Below, one piece after another: positions 1 through 8,398 of a DNA stretch of 64,000 nucleotides. A program made the translations under genes and the position numbers. Every line of letters starts with the position of its first letter. Positions within the stretch are counted from its first letter, which is position 1. A model generated the notes under the pieces. The model made no database searches and was not told where the DNA came from. It saw only the letters and a list, made by a program, of their open reading frames with translations. The stretch comes from Colwellia hornerae (GTDB lineage Bacteria > Pseudomonadota > Gammaproteobacteria > Enterobacterales > Alteromonadaceae), in NCBI RefSeq assembly GCF_007954355.1, contig NZ_VOLR01000021.1:1-64000 (forward strand), given 5' to 3'.

Positions 1-126
1 ACCACCGTGTACTTTAGTTAATACTGCAGAGATAGCAGCTGTTAAAGTAGTTTTACCGTGATCAACGTGTCCGATAGTACCAACGTTTACATGCGGTTTT
101 AAACGTTCAAATTTTGCTTTAGCCAT
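1..126 (-). CDS. tuf: Elongation factor Tu, N-terminal part (runs off the left edge)
   Basis: Only the first 42 codons are in the window. EF-Tu is the GTPase that brings aminoacyl-tRNA to the ribosome. The translated start [20 protein letters not shown] is the characteristic EF-Tu N-terminus and is followed by the P-loop GHVDHGKT, which binds GTP. The ATG is preceded by an AGAGGC ribosome binding site. Four tRNA genes lie directly upstream on the same strand, the thrU-tyrU-glyT-thrT-tufB arrangement of Enterobacteria, so this is most likely the tufB copy and is co-transcribed with the tRNAs. The rest of the gene is outside the window. Confidence 0.97.
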   Translation of the reverse strand, partial: MAKAKFERLKPHVNVGTIGHVDHGKTTLTAAISAVLTKVHGG

Positions 127-193
127 TATGTAATGCCTCTGAAATAAATTAACAAAAATAAAATAAATTTAGTGAGATAGAAATCTTAAGGAA

Positions 194-269
194 TGGTGCT
201 GATAGGCAGATTCGAACTGCCGACCTCACCCTTACCAAGGGTGCGCTCTACCAACTGAGCCATATCAGC
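194..269 (-). tRNA. tRNA-Thr (anticodon GGT)
   Basis: A 76-base cloverleaf reads on the minus strand with acceptor arms GCTGATA/TATCAGC, a T-loop GTTCGAATC and an encoded CCA end. The anticodon loop is CTTGGTAA, giving GGT for threonine. It is the last of four tRNAs before tuf, equivalent to thrT of E. coli. Confidence 0.96.
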
Positions 270-282
270 AATCACTTAAAGA

Positions 283-356
283 TGGAGCGGACGGCGAGAA
301 TCGAACTCGCAGCTTTAGCTTGGAAGGCTAAGGTATTACCACTATACGACGTCCGC
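283..356 (-). tRNA. tRNA-Gly (anticodon TCC)
   Basis: A 74-base cloverleaf with acceptor arms GCGGACG/CGTCCGC, T-loop GTTCGATTC and an encoded CCA. The anticodon loop CTTCCAA gives TCC for glycine. It is equivalent to glyT in the conserved tRNA-tufB operon. Confidence 0.96.
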
Positions 357-380
357 TTTTCTATCTTCATTATTGCAAAG

Positions 381-465
381 TGGTGGAGGGAGGTGGATTC
401 GAACCACCGAAGGCTGAGCCGTCAGATTTACAATCTGATCCCTTTGGCCACTCGGGAACCCCTCC
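381..465 (-). tRNA. tRNA-Tyr (anticodon GTA)
   Basis: An 85-base class II tRNA with a long variable arm, acceptor arms GGAGGGG/CCCTCC, T-loop GTTCGAATC and an encoded CCA. The anticodon GTA sits in ATTGTAAAT. It is equivalent to tyrU in the conserved operon. Confidence 0.96.
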
Positions 466-490
466 AATACTTTTACAACAATTTTATTAA

Positions 491-566
<76 letters not shown>

Positions 567-585
567 ACTACATTAAGTGGTGCGA

Positions 586-614
586 ATTCTAGTGGAATGT
601 TTTCTCCCTTGCAA
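586..614 (-). promoter_or_regulatory. Sigma-70 promoter of the tRNA-tuf operon
   Basis: On the minus strand a -35 box TTGCAA (609-614) and a -10 box TAGAAT (586-591) are separated by exactly 17 bases. A GC-containing discriminator (TCGCACC) follows, as is usual for stringently controlled stable-RNA promoters. Transcription would begin near 579, just ahead of the first tRNA at 566. The call comes from consensus matching only. Confidence 0.7.
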
Positions 615-718
615 GCCTAAAAACAAAAAAAAACCATGTTTTTAATCATTTGATGTTTTTTTAATCGCCTAACGTTAAATGTTGCCACAAACTAGCGATA
701 TAATTTGCCATAAGTGAC

Positions 719-1435
719 TTAAAATCGTTGCATGCCGATAAAGACTAGCTCATTTATAATACGATGTTGCGTGTTTAATAAAGCCGCTACTTTTTCAGCA
801 TTACCGCCAGTGAGTAAGACGTTATCTAATGACACTTCTTTACTCGCTTGTTTGATGCCTTGTTCAATAAAGCCAAGTGTTGCTGCCCAGCAAGCATTAT
901 TAACACCATCAGAGGTGCTTTTACCAAAAGAAATATTGCCTTGATGCTCTTGAGTTGCCAATACTTGTGAGGTATTTGATAAAAGGCTATTAAATAAAAT
1001 ATCGATACCCGGTAAAATCCAACCGCCTAAATGCATCCCCTTATTATTGAGTAAATCAATAGTTGTTGCTGTTCCTGCATCAACAATAAGGACATTTTGA
1101 TCGGGATATAAAATATTAGTGGCGAGTAACGTCAACCACCTATCAATACCTAACGTTGTCGGTTGTTGGTAACTTGAGGTAACGCCAAAGCGTTTACTTT
1201 CACTTTTTATAATATCTAATTCAATATTATGTTGCTGAGCATAGCTTATAAAAACGTCAATTATATAGGCTTCGCTAACACTCGCAATTACAATCGACTC
1301 TACTGATTCTGTAAGGCTAGTTAGCCACTTTTCATTAATGGCTTCATTTCGTTCACTTTGAATCATTGATAATACACCTTGTTGTTCGAAGGTGTATTTA
1401 GTGCGAGTGTTGCCAATATCAACTAATAATCTCAT
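719..1435 (-). CDS. coaX: Type III pantothenate kinase
   Basis: This enzyme phosphorylates pantothenate with ATP in the first step of coenzyme A synthesis, in the cytoplasm. The 238-residue product has the three ASKHA-fold signatures of type III enzymes: an N-terminal phosphate loop LLVDIGNTRTKY (residues 3-14), DAGTATTIDLL in the middle and GGWILPG after it. The length is normal for the family. The start codon overlaps the stop of birA (ATGA), which indicates translational coupling. In E. coli the same position between birA and the tRNA-tufB operon is held by the unrelated type I kinase coaA, so a non-homologous enzyme occupies an equivalent locus here. Confidence 0.95.
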   Translation of the reverse strand: MRLLVDIGNTRTKYTFEQQGVLSMIQSERNEAINEKWLTSLTESVESIVIASVSEAYIIDVFISYAQQHNIELDIIKSESKRFGVTSSYQQPTTLGIDRWLTLLATNILYPDQNVLIVDAGTATTIDLLNNKGMHLGGWILPGIDILFNSLLSNTSQVLATQEHQGNISFGKSTSDGVNNACWAATLGFIEQGIKQASKEVSLDNVLLTGGNAEKVAALLNTQHRIINELVFIGMQRF

Positions 1436-2442
1436 GAGTCTGCCCTTAAGCTAACTTCTCCGCCATAAACCGGGCTAATTTGACCATCAACTTCTAGCAA
1501 CAAAGCGCCTTGGTTATTAATCCCTCGACAAATACCTTTCTTTTCACGCGTGCCGGTGATCAACTTTACCGCTTTATTGAAATAAAAATCTTGCTTGGCC
1601 CATTCATTGGCCATGGTCAGCAACCCCTCATGTTGATGCTGTTGTAGCCGTAATGAAAGTTTGGAAATTAACGTCGCCGCTAAAGCATTTCGGTCAATGG
1701 TATTTATAACGCTATCGTCACTCTTGCTTGTATTTTTAGTAATGGCTGCTTGCAAGTCCGTCCAAGGTTGATCGACTTGTTCAGCGCTTTTTTGTGGCAT
1801 GTTGATGTTCAAACCGATACCAATAATACAATGACAGGGTTCAAGTGCCTGCCCATCCAAATCGATTAGAATACCCGCGAGCTTAACACCACCAAAATAA
1901 ATATCATTGGGCCATTTTAACTGCACATCAATTTGATAAAGTTCTTTAATCGCATCGCTGACCGCCAATGCTGAAACTACACTTAATCCCATAGCTGCCG
2001 CCATACCTTGCTCTAAATACCAATACATCGACATATAGATGTGAGAACCAAAGGGAGAAATCCACTTCCTACCACGCCGACCGCGCCCTGCATCTTGATA
2101 TTCAGCTAAACATACTTGTAAATTATGATTTTGATTGGGTAAACGACGTAGTAAATAGCTATTGGTTGAGTCAATAATATTATGCACTTCAACTTTATTT
2201 TTCTGACCCCATTCGTTTAGCTTTTGTTGAATTTCTTTTTCATCTAATAGTGTTAATGGTTCAGATAGTTTATAGCCTTTTCCGGTCACACTATAAATAT
2301 CAAGCCCCATCTCAATTAGCGAAGCGATATGATTAGATATTGCGGCCCGACTAACCCCTAGCTGCTCACCTAGCCATTGACCAGAAACAAATTGTCCATT
2401 GGCTAAGTATTGTATTAACTGTTCTCGTATTACTTTTGCCAT
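1432..2442 (-). CDS. birA: Biotin-protein ligase / biotin operon repressor BirA
   Basis: BirA makes biotinyl-5'-AMP, transfers biotin to the carboxyl carrier protein of acetyl-CoA carboxylase and, in its bifunctional form, represses the biotin operon. The 336-residue product starts with a winged helix (GQWLGEQLGVSRAAISNHIA, about residues 20-40), so it is the bifunctional DNA-binding type. The catalytic core shows the biotinyl-adenylate loop GRGRRGRKWISP and the KWPNDIYF motif, followed by the C-terminal SH3-like domain. It lies two bases after murB and overlaps coaX by four bases. The murB-birA pair is conserved across gammaproteobacteria. Confidence 0.96.
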   Translation of the reverse strand: MAKVIREQLIQYLANGQFVSGQWLGEQLGVSRAAISNHIASLIEMGLDIYSVTGKGYKLSEPLTLLDEKEIQQKLNEWGQKNKVEVHNIIDSTNSYLLRRLPNQNHNLQVCLAEYQDAGRGRRGRKWISPFGSHIYMSMYWYLEQGMAAAMGLSVVSALAVSDAIKELYQIDVQLKWPNDIYFGGVKLAGILIDLDGQALEPCHCIIGIGLNINMPQKSAEQVDQPWTDLQAAITKNTSKSDDSVINTIDRNALAATLISKLSLRLQQHQHEGLLTMANEWAKQDFYFNKAVKLITGTREKKGICRGINNQGALLLEVDGQISPVYGGEVSLRADS

Positions 2443-2444
2443 AA

Positions 2445-3470
2445 TCAGTTTATAGCTCCTAAGGTAACTTCGCCCTGCTCTGCGATCATTCTTACTTCAG
2501 GCTGAAGGCATATTGCAAAAAGGTCAAAAACAGTTTTTTGCACATAAATAGCAAGATTTTTTATATCTAACCCGCTAGCTGAGTCAAGGTTGGTTAGCAC
2601 TAACGCTTGTTTATCGTGCACGGCTGCGCCACTCATTTGATAGCCTTTTAACGCTGACTTTTCAATTAACCAGCCTGCTGCCAATTTAACGCTACCGTTA
2701 CTTTGTCGGTAATAAGGGATGGTTGGATGATTATTTTTTAAAGATAAAAATTGTGCTGCACTGACCAAGGGGTTTTTAAAAAAGCTGCCCGCGTTTGGAA
2801 TGACCTTAGGGTCAGGCAGTTTACTGTTTCTTATGGCGATCACCGCATTCATGATAGCTTTAGCACTCGTATTTTCAGGTAAGTCCTTTAGCCCTTGATA
2901 GTTAAGTTTTGGCTGCCAGTTTTTTGGAAAACGTAAAGTAATATCGGTGATGATGCCTTTATTTTTTAGCTGTTGTTTGAAAATACTATTTCGGTAACCA
3001 AATTGACATTGAGCCTTAAACAAGTGCTGTGATTTATTTTCAGCAAAATCAAACCAAGTGACAGATTCAATAAAGTCAGCAATTTCGACACCATAAGCGC
3101 CAATATTTTGTACTGGTGCAGCGCCAACACTACCAGGGATAAGCGCTAAGTTTTCTAAGCCGTTAATGCCCTTATTAATACAAAAACAGACTAAGTCATG
3201 CCAATTTTCACCGCACGCGGCATTGACCTGATAATAGTCATTTGTTTCTTTAACATGAATCCCTAAAAACTCAGGCTTAATAATCACTGGCGTAAAGTCT
3301 TCAACAAATAGCGTATTACTGCCTTCTCCTAAAATATAAAAGCATCCACTAGTTACGGTAGCTAATAGCTGCAAGTCTTGATCATTTTTTGGATAATAGA
3401 TAACGGGGGTCACTGTGTCGACAGCAAAACTATTATTTTTTTGTAGGGAAAATTGTTGCAGTGATTTCAT
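2445..3470 (-). CDS. murB: UDP-N-acetylenolpyruvoylglucosamine reductase
   Basis: MurB is a cytoplasmic FAD enzyme that reduces UDP-GlcNAc-enolpyruvate to UDP-MurNAc for peptidoglycan synthesis. The 341-residue product carries the FAD-binding segment around ILGEGSNTLF and LALIPGSVGAAPVQNIGAYG, the type I loop with YRNSIFK, and PNAGSFFKNP containing the catalytic serine. The length matches the E. coli-type (type I) enzyme. It is the first gene of the murB-birA-coaX operon. Confidence 0.96.
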   Translation of the reverse strand: MKSLQQFSLQKNNSFAVDTVTPVIYYPKNDQDLQLLATVTSGCFYILGEGSNTLFVEDFTPVIIKPEFLGIHVKETNDYYQVNAACGENWHDLVCFCINKGINGLENLALIPGSVGAAPVQNIGAYGVEIADFIESVTWFDFAENKSQHLFKAQCQFGYRNSIFKQQLKNKGIITDITLRFPKNWQPKLNYQGLKDLPENTSAKAIMNAVIAIRNSKLPDPKVIPNAGSFFKNPLVSAAQFLSLKNNHPTIPYYRQSNGSVKLAAGWLIEKSALKGYQMSGAAVHDKQALVLTNLDSASGLDIKNLAIYVQKTVFDLFAICLQPEVRMIAEQGEVTLGAIN

Positions 3471-3560
3471 ATTATAAGCAGAAGTAGGTACTGGTAAAAA
3501 CTTACCCTTATTCTACCGCAGTTTTCAATAAGCGGAAGTGCTTAATATCGAGAATAATAA

Positions 3561-4188
3561 TAACCTTGTTTGAGCACCGGCAATTTAACAATATTAATGA
3601 CTACCGCGTTCGTTGTAGTACTTATTTTGGTACTTATCAGAATCAATACTTTGGCTGTGATTAATAATGCCTGCTAATATTGAGTGTTTTGGCTATTGAT
3701 ACCTAGACAAGCACTAACCTTGCTTGCGTACTGGCAGTTTGACAATCTTAATTTACTACCGCGTTCGTTGTAATACCTATTTGGGTACTTGTCAGAATCA
3801 ATACTTTGGCTGTGATTAATAATGCCTGCTAATATTGAGTGTTTTGGCTATTGATACCTAAACAAGCACTAACCTTGCTTGCGTACTGGCAGTTTGACAA
3901 TATTAATTTACTACCGCGTTCGTTGTAATACCTATTTGGGTACTTGTCAGAATCAATACTTTGGCTGTGATTAATAATAATGCCTGCTAATATTGAGTGT
4001 TTTGGCTATTGATACCTAAACAAGCACTAACCTTGCTTGCGTACTGGCAGTTTGACAATATTAATTTACTACCGCGTTCGTTGTAATACCTATTTGGGTA
4101 CTTGTCAGAATCAATATTTTGGCTGTGATTAATAATGCCTGCTAATATTGAGTGTTTTGGCTATTGATACCTAAACAAGCACTAACCT
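3561..4188. repeat. Tandem array of four extra copies of the BY-kinase gene 3' end
   Basis: Four head-to-tail units of about 155 bp fill the space after the kinase gene: 3561-3720 (most diverged at its outer edge), 3721-3875, 3876-4033 (158 bp, with one extra AAT) and 4034-4188. The end of the kinase gene itself, from 4189 to about 4300, is a further copy. Read on the minus strand, each unit repeats the coding sequence for the tyrosine-rich tail (HSQSIDSDKY followed by YYNER), then a spacer of about 45 bp that is absent from the gene. The units keep that local reading frame open to a stop in the spacer, and they differ by only a few bases, so the duplications look recent or homogenised. No promoter or separate start codon was seen, so this is not annotated as genes. 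Confidence 0.92.
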
Positions 4189-6347
4189 TGCTTGCGTACT
4201 GGCAGTTTGACAATATTATTAGCTCGTTCGTTGTAGTACTTATTTTGGTACTTATCAGAATCAATACTTTGGCTGTGATTAATAATAATACCTGCTATGG
4301 GCGCATTAACTTGCTTGAGCATACGTAAACCTGTGGTAATTTGCTCACGTTTAGTTTTTTCACCGTGAACAACATACAAAACCGTTTCAACGAGTTTAGA
4401 AATAATTGCTGCATCACTAACAGCATTTACCGGAGGAGTCTCAATAATAATCCGGTCATAAAAATTACCAAACACTTTAATCAGCATATTAAAGCGCTTC
4501 ATCGATAAAAAAACCAGCGGGTTAGCAGGAGAAATACCTGAGGTTAAAATATCTAACTTTAAATTTTTATCACGGATAATACATTCATTAATCTGATGTG
4601 TTTTGGCTAATAAATTCGATAGTCCTGGACGATAAGGGCTCAAGTTCATGTTTTTCGCTACGGTTGGATGTCGCATATCCGCTTCAATAAGCAAGACCTT
4701 TTCCATTTCACTAAACGAACGCGCTAAATGAAGTGCCACGGTCGACTTACCCTCACTTGGCACAGAGGATGTTATCGCAATTATTTTGGCTGGCTTACTT
4801 TCACCATTAAACAATAAAGAGGTTCTTAAGGTACGTACTGCTTCGGTAAAACGATTATCGGTGTAATAGGGATCACCCTTTTTTTCTGCATTGGGTGCTT
4901 GAAACTTCGGCAAAATAGCAAGAACGGGGGCTTCAGTAAAGCTATCAAGTTTTCGACGTGAATTTAGCGTATCCATTGATAGCTCACGCATAATAATAAT
5001 AATAGCAATAACCGCAAACGATAACATAAAGCTAAGAATCACTATTAATGCTTTTTTGGGAGCAAATCTATTAAGTGGTATGATGGCTTTATCGATAAAG
5101 CGTACATAAAAATTCGCTTTATAATTACCCATAGCGTCAGTTTCTTTTAAGCGGACTAAATAATTATTATAAAGTTCTTTATTGGTATCTACTTCGCGCT
5201 GCAATTGTGAAAATTTATTTTGTAAGCGACTTAAGCGTAAGTAATCAACTTTAGCAATTGCTAAGCGATTCTTAGTCGCTTTAACTTTTTCGGAAGAGTT
5301 TAAGTAGTCTTTTTCAATAGAAATAACAATTTCATCAACAAGCTCTACAATACCTTTTTGTAGTGACTCTAGTTCTGCTTGCACGGCAATATGTTTGGGG
5401 TGTTTAGGTCCATAACGCTTCGACAGCTCAAATATTTTACGTGCTGCTTTTTCATCTGCACGCCGTAATTGTACAAGATCACTTTGCTGACTAATTTCCT
5501 GAAGTTCAAGTAGTTGCGCGGTATTTTTTCGTCGATTTTGCATGCTTTGATAAGTAACTTCTAGGTCATCTTTGATTTTTTCAGCTCGAATTGCTGAAGA
5601 AGTTAGCTCAGTTAATTCAGAGCTCACTAGGCCAGCAATCCCTAAAATATCAACAATACCTTCGGCTTCACGATATTCTTGTAGTGCTTGCTCTGATGTT
5701 TCCAGCTTCTTTTCTAATTCTTCAAGTTGGTCAACCAGCCATTGTGATGTTGACTCCTTTGACGCGCTATGAATTTCGTCCTGATATTGAAGATAAGTAT
5801 GACCAATTTGATTAGCGACTTCTTGTGCTAATTTTGGCGAGTGTGCAACAAAACTTATTTTAACCAGTTCGGTACTGGCAATAGGTGAAATAGTTAAACG
5901 ACCTTCAAACGTTGATATCAAACTACTGACTGTTGGTTTGATACTCCTCTTTCCAATGTTAGCGAAAAAGCTTATTTTGTCATTATATTTACCACTATTA
6001 AATTCCTGATGTTCAACCAAATTTAAGCTAACAATAACGCGCTCAGCAAATTTTCGTGACTTTAATAATTCGTACTGGGTTTTAACTTGCTCTTTACTAG
6101 CACTAGATTCATTAAAGGCGTCATTAATCGATAAGGTATTAGAGGGTTTATTGCTGCCTATTTGTAAAATAGCCGTTGCTTTAAAAGAAGGTTTAAGCAG
6201 TGAAACGTAAAACGCGACTATTAATGAAACGAGTAAAGTAAAGAAGACAATCTGCCACCGTCGAGACCAAAGCGGTCTTAAGACTTCTTTTAAATCTATC
6301 TCTTGGTTTTGGGCATTAAAATTTATGCTTTGATTATCGTTTAACAT
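4182..6347 (-). CDS. Polysaccharide chain-length regulator / bacterial tyrosine autokinase (Wzc-type)
   Basis: An inner-membrane protein controlling export and chain length of an exo- or capsular polysaccharide. The 721 residues match the length of Wzc. In order: an N-terminal Wzz domain with a membrane segment (about 34-52), a long periplasmic coiled-coil region (about 190-400), a second membrane segment (about 428-450) and a cytoplasmic kinase domain. The kinase shows Walker A (PSEGKSTVALHLA), Walker A' (VLLIEADMRHP) and Walker B-like (RIIIETPPV) motifs. The C-terminus carries a short tyrosine cluster (KYQNKYYNE), the usual autophosphorylation site of BY-kinases. It follows the Wza-like gene by about 85 bp. 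The 3' end is repeated four times downstream, which is unusual. Confidence 0.93.
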   Translation of the reverse strand: MLNDNQSINFNAQNQEIDLKEVLRPLWSRRWQIVFFTLLVSLIVAFYVSLLKPSFKATAILQIGSNKPSNTLSINDAFNESSASKEQVKTQYELLKSRKFAERVIVSLNLVEHQEFNSGKYNDKISFFANIGKRSIKPTVSSLISTFEGRLTISPIASTELVKISFVAHSPKLAQEVANQIGHTYLQYQDEIHSASKESTSQWLVDQLEELEKKLETSEQALQEYREAEGIVDILGIAGLVSSELTELTSSAIRAEKIKDDLEVTYQSMQNRRKNTAQLLELQEISQQSDLVQLRRADEKAARKIFELSKRYGPKHPKHIAVQAELESLQKGIVELVDEIVISIEKDYLNSSEKVKATKNRLAIAKVDYLRLSRLQNKFSQLQREVDTNKELYNNYLVRLKETDAMGNYKANFYVRFIDKAIIPLNRFAPKKALIVILSFMLSFAVIAIIIIMRELSMDTLNSRRKLDSFTEAPVLAILPKFQAPNAEKKGDPYYTDNRFTEAVRTLRTSLLFNGESKPAKIIAITSSVPSEGKSTVALHLARSFSEMEKVLLIEADMRHPTVAKNMNLSPYRPGLSNLLAKTHQINECIIRDKNLKLDILTSGISPANPLVFLSMKRFNMLIKVFGNFYDRIIIETPPVNAVSDAAIISKLVETVLYVVHGEKTKREQITTGLRMLKQVNAPIAGIIINHSQSIDSDKYQNKYYNERANNIVKLPVRKQG

Positions 6348-6432
6348 TACTGCTCATTATTATTTTTAACAACCACATATAAATACGGCTAATAAAATTT
6401 GTCGAAAATCCTTTTCAATTTTTATTTTTATT

Positions 6433-6948
6433 TTAGAAAAAACTTTGCTCTATTTTTATCATATCATCAGGATGAATTTCAGTAGCAACATTTCCTGCTA
6501 GCGTTACTTTAACGCCTTTAACTAGTCGAGTTACTTTCCAATTGGACGTCGACGCTCTATTGGATAATCCTCCCGCTATTGCAATGGCTTTATCCAAGGT
6601 CAAATAATCTTGATAAGGATAGCCTCCCGGTCGCTTAACTTGTCCATGAATAAAAAACGGCCGATAGATAGCAACAGAAACAGACACTTGTGGGTCAACA
6701 ATATAATCTCCTAACAAGCCTTTTCTTATCGTGGTTTCCAGCTTCTTGGTCGATAAACCTATCACTTGTATATCAGCTAAAAAGGGAAAAGATATAAAAC
6801 CAGATTTATCAATCTTCACATCGGTTGTTAAATCGTCTTCGCCGTAGACAACAATATGTATTTGATCGCCCGGACCCAATAAATAATTACTTGCCCCACA
6901 AAAAAAACTGCAAAGCATTAAAATCAGTGATACTAAAAAAGATCGCAT
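6433..6948 (-). CDS. Polysaccharide export protein, short Wza-like (Poly_export/SLBB)
   Basis: Probable periplasmic or outer-membrane export component working with the adjacent kinase. The 171-residue product has an N-terminal signal segment (RSFLVSLILMLCSFFCGAS), then the polysaccharide-export domain beginning LLGPGDQIHIVVYGEDDL and one SLBB-like region (HGQVKRPGGYPY, then LTLDKAIAIAGGL). It is much shorter than E. coli Wza (about 380 residues) and lacks the C-terminal transmembrane helix. The separate beta-barrel gene upstream may supply the outer-membrane pore. I prefer the ATG at 6948, which has GGA about eight bases ahead. A GTG at 6963 overlapping the stop of the previous gene is the alternative. 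Confidence 0.85.
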   Translation of the reverse strand: MRSFLVSLILMLCSFFCGASNYLLGPGDQIHIVVYGEDDLTTDVKIDKSGFISFPFLADIQVIGLSTKKLETTIRKGLLGDYIVDPQVSVSVAIYRPFFIHGQVKRPGGYPYQDYLTLDKAIAIAGGLSNRASTSNWKVTRLVKGVKVTLAGNVATEIHPDDMIKIEQSFF

Positions 6949-6962
6949 ATTTTTATCCAACA

Positions 6963-8156
6963 CTAAAGCACAACACTAAAGCCTAACGATAAGCTGTTAC
7001 CCTGATTATTTAGCCTATCGTTACTTGCTGTAAGTTCTTTAAAAGTAAACCCAGCAAAAATAGTTAACCAATCATTACGTTGATAATTCAACTTTATCTC
7101 TGAGTACAAGTATTCTTCACTAGCCGTTTTATCAAGATAAACTATCTCTTCTTGTCTGTACCCTACAAGCGCCGACGTTTGAAAGTAATCGGTAAGTTGA
7201 TGAGTTATTTGTAAATTAGTGCTATCAACAATGCGGTAACTGTCTGCAATTCGGTTAGTGGTTTCATAATTTCGTTCGGTGTTTATGTTCATTTTTATAA
7301 AACGTATCGGTTGCCAATTAATATCAATTCGCCATTTAAAGCGAGTATCGCTGGCAAACAATGTCTCTTCAAAAGTTAACCTTTGATAACCGATTAACGC
7401 TTGCAGTTGAGTGATCGCTGTCGATTGCCACTTCATACCAACTAATACCGCATATACATCTTTATTTAACGGTCTATTATATTGAAAGTCTGACTGGGTA
7501 TAAGCTAAGTCGACAGCAAAATATGTCTTTCCCGAGAGTAAATAATCAACACTAGCCAATACGCTTTGATCAACACGGTCAAGTGCCTTATTTTCTGCTC
7601 TTCTTGTTTTATAACGGAAGTCTTGTTGACCGATTGAAAGTTTTAATCTCGCCACTGAGTCAATTTGGCCATATAAATAGCCTATATTAGCAGCAACTGT
7701 TTTTTTATCATCTCCGCTTGTTAGCGATTCTGCTTCACCTAAAGACAGTGCGGTACCGCGGTACTCATAGCTTTCTTGTAACTTAATATCGGCAAACAGG
7801 GTTTTATTATCATCGAGTTTGAAGAAATATCTCGGTTGAAATAATAAGTCATTATGGTCGTCTTCACTAAACTGGCTAAATTGATAATGACTGACCTTTG
7901 CTGCCATTTGTATTAAATGTCGTGAGACCTGTGTCTGAATAAAAATGGACGGTGCAATTTTTATGTAGCCAGTACTTTCTTCATCATTGCCTTGATTAAG
8001 AAAGTTACTTATTTGACCATATTCAGATAACAACGTTGCTGTAAATTTATTACCACTTTCGAGTGCGAAATCAGTTTGCGCTTTAAGGGTAAAAGAAGTC
8101 AGTAAAGCAATCACAGCAGAAATTAAAAAAGTGACTAAAAATCTAAATATGACCAT
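6963..8156 (-). CDS. Outer-membrane beta-barrel protein of an exopolysaccharide locus
   Basis: The 397-residue product has a signal peptide (hydrophobic stretch at about 3-22, ending near LKAQ). The rest alternates short amphipathic strands rich in aromatic residues and ends in a hydrophobic strand (SLSLGFSVVL), as expected of an outer-membrane barrel. Similar barrels (EpsL/VpsM type) accompany Wza/Wzc genes in marine gammaproteobacteria, and here it is first in a three-gene operon with them. I infer a role in polysaccharide secretion. The exact family is not certain. No glycosyltransferase genes are adjacent. Confidence 0.7.
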   Translation of the reverse strand: MVIFRFLVTFLISAVIALLTSFTLKAQTDFALESGNKFTATLLSEYGQISNFLNQGNDEESTGYIKIAPSIFIQTQVSRHLIQMAAKVSHYQFSQFSEDDHNDLLFQPRYFFKLDDNKTLFADIKLQESYEYRGTALSLGEAESLTSGDDKKTVAANIGYLYGQIDSVARLKLSIGQQDFRYKTRRAENKALDRVDQSVLASVDYLLSGKTYFAVDLAYTQSDFQYNRPLNKDVYAVLVGMKWQSTAITQLQALIGYQRLTFEETLFASDTRFKWRIDINWQPIRFIKMNINTERNYETTNRIADSYRIVDSTNLQITHQLTDYFQTSALVGYRQEEIVYLDKTASEEYLYSEIKLNYQRNDWLTIFAGFTFKELTASNDRLNNQGNSLSLGFSVVL

Positions 8157-8320
8157 TGAAAACTATAAGCCTTACAAACAAATAATGAGCGCGGCGAACA
8201 ATATGCCCTAAAAGTAACGAATATGAAACATTACTGTTACATAAGTACGCTTTTATCAAGAATAAAGCTCTTTTAATCTTGATAAAAGCAAACACAAAGC
8301 ATTTACAGCTCAGCTAAAAA

Positions 8321-8352
8321 ACAAAAATACCGCTTTTAAAAGCGGCATTTTT
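8321..8352 (-). terminator. Rho-independent terminator after argA
   Basis: A perfect 8-bp stem CCGCTTTT/AAAAGCGG (8330-8337 with 8338-8345) is followed on the minus strand by a T-rich run. It lies about 50 bases beyond the argA stop codon. A T-run is also present on the other side, so it could act in both directions, but no plus-strand gene ends here. Confidence 0.75.
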
Positions 8353-8398
8353 TCTTGCAGATGATCAAATGTTGAACTGAATACTGTAATATATTTAA

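Noticed and set aside
3561..4188. CRISPR array or integron attC sites in the repeat region after the kinase gene
   Set aside because: Units are contiguous 155-bp duplications matching the adjacent gene's 3' end. There are no short repeats with unique spacers and no core attC sites.
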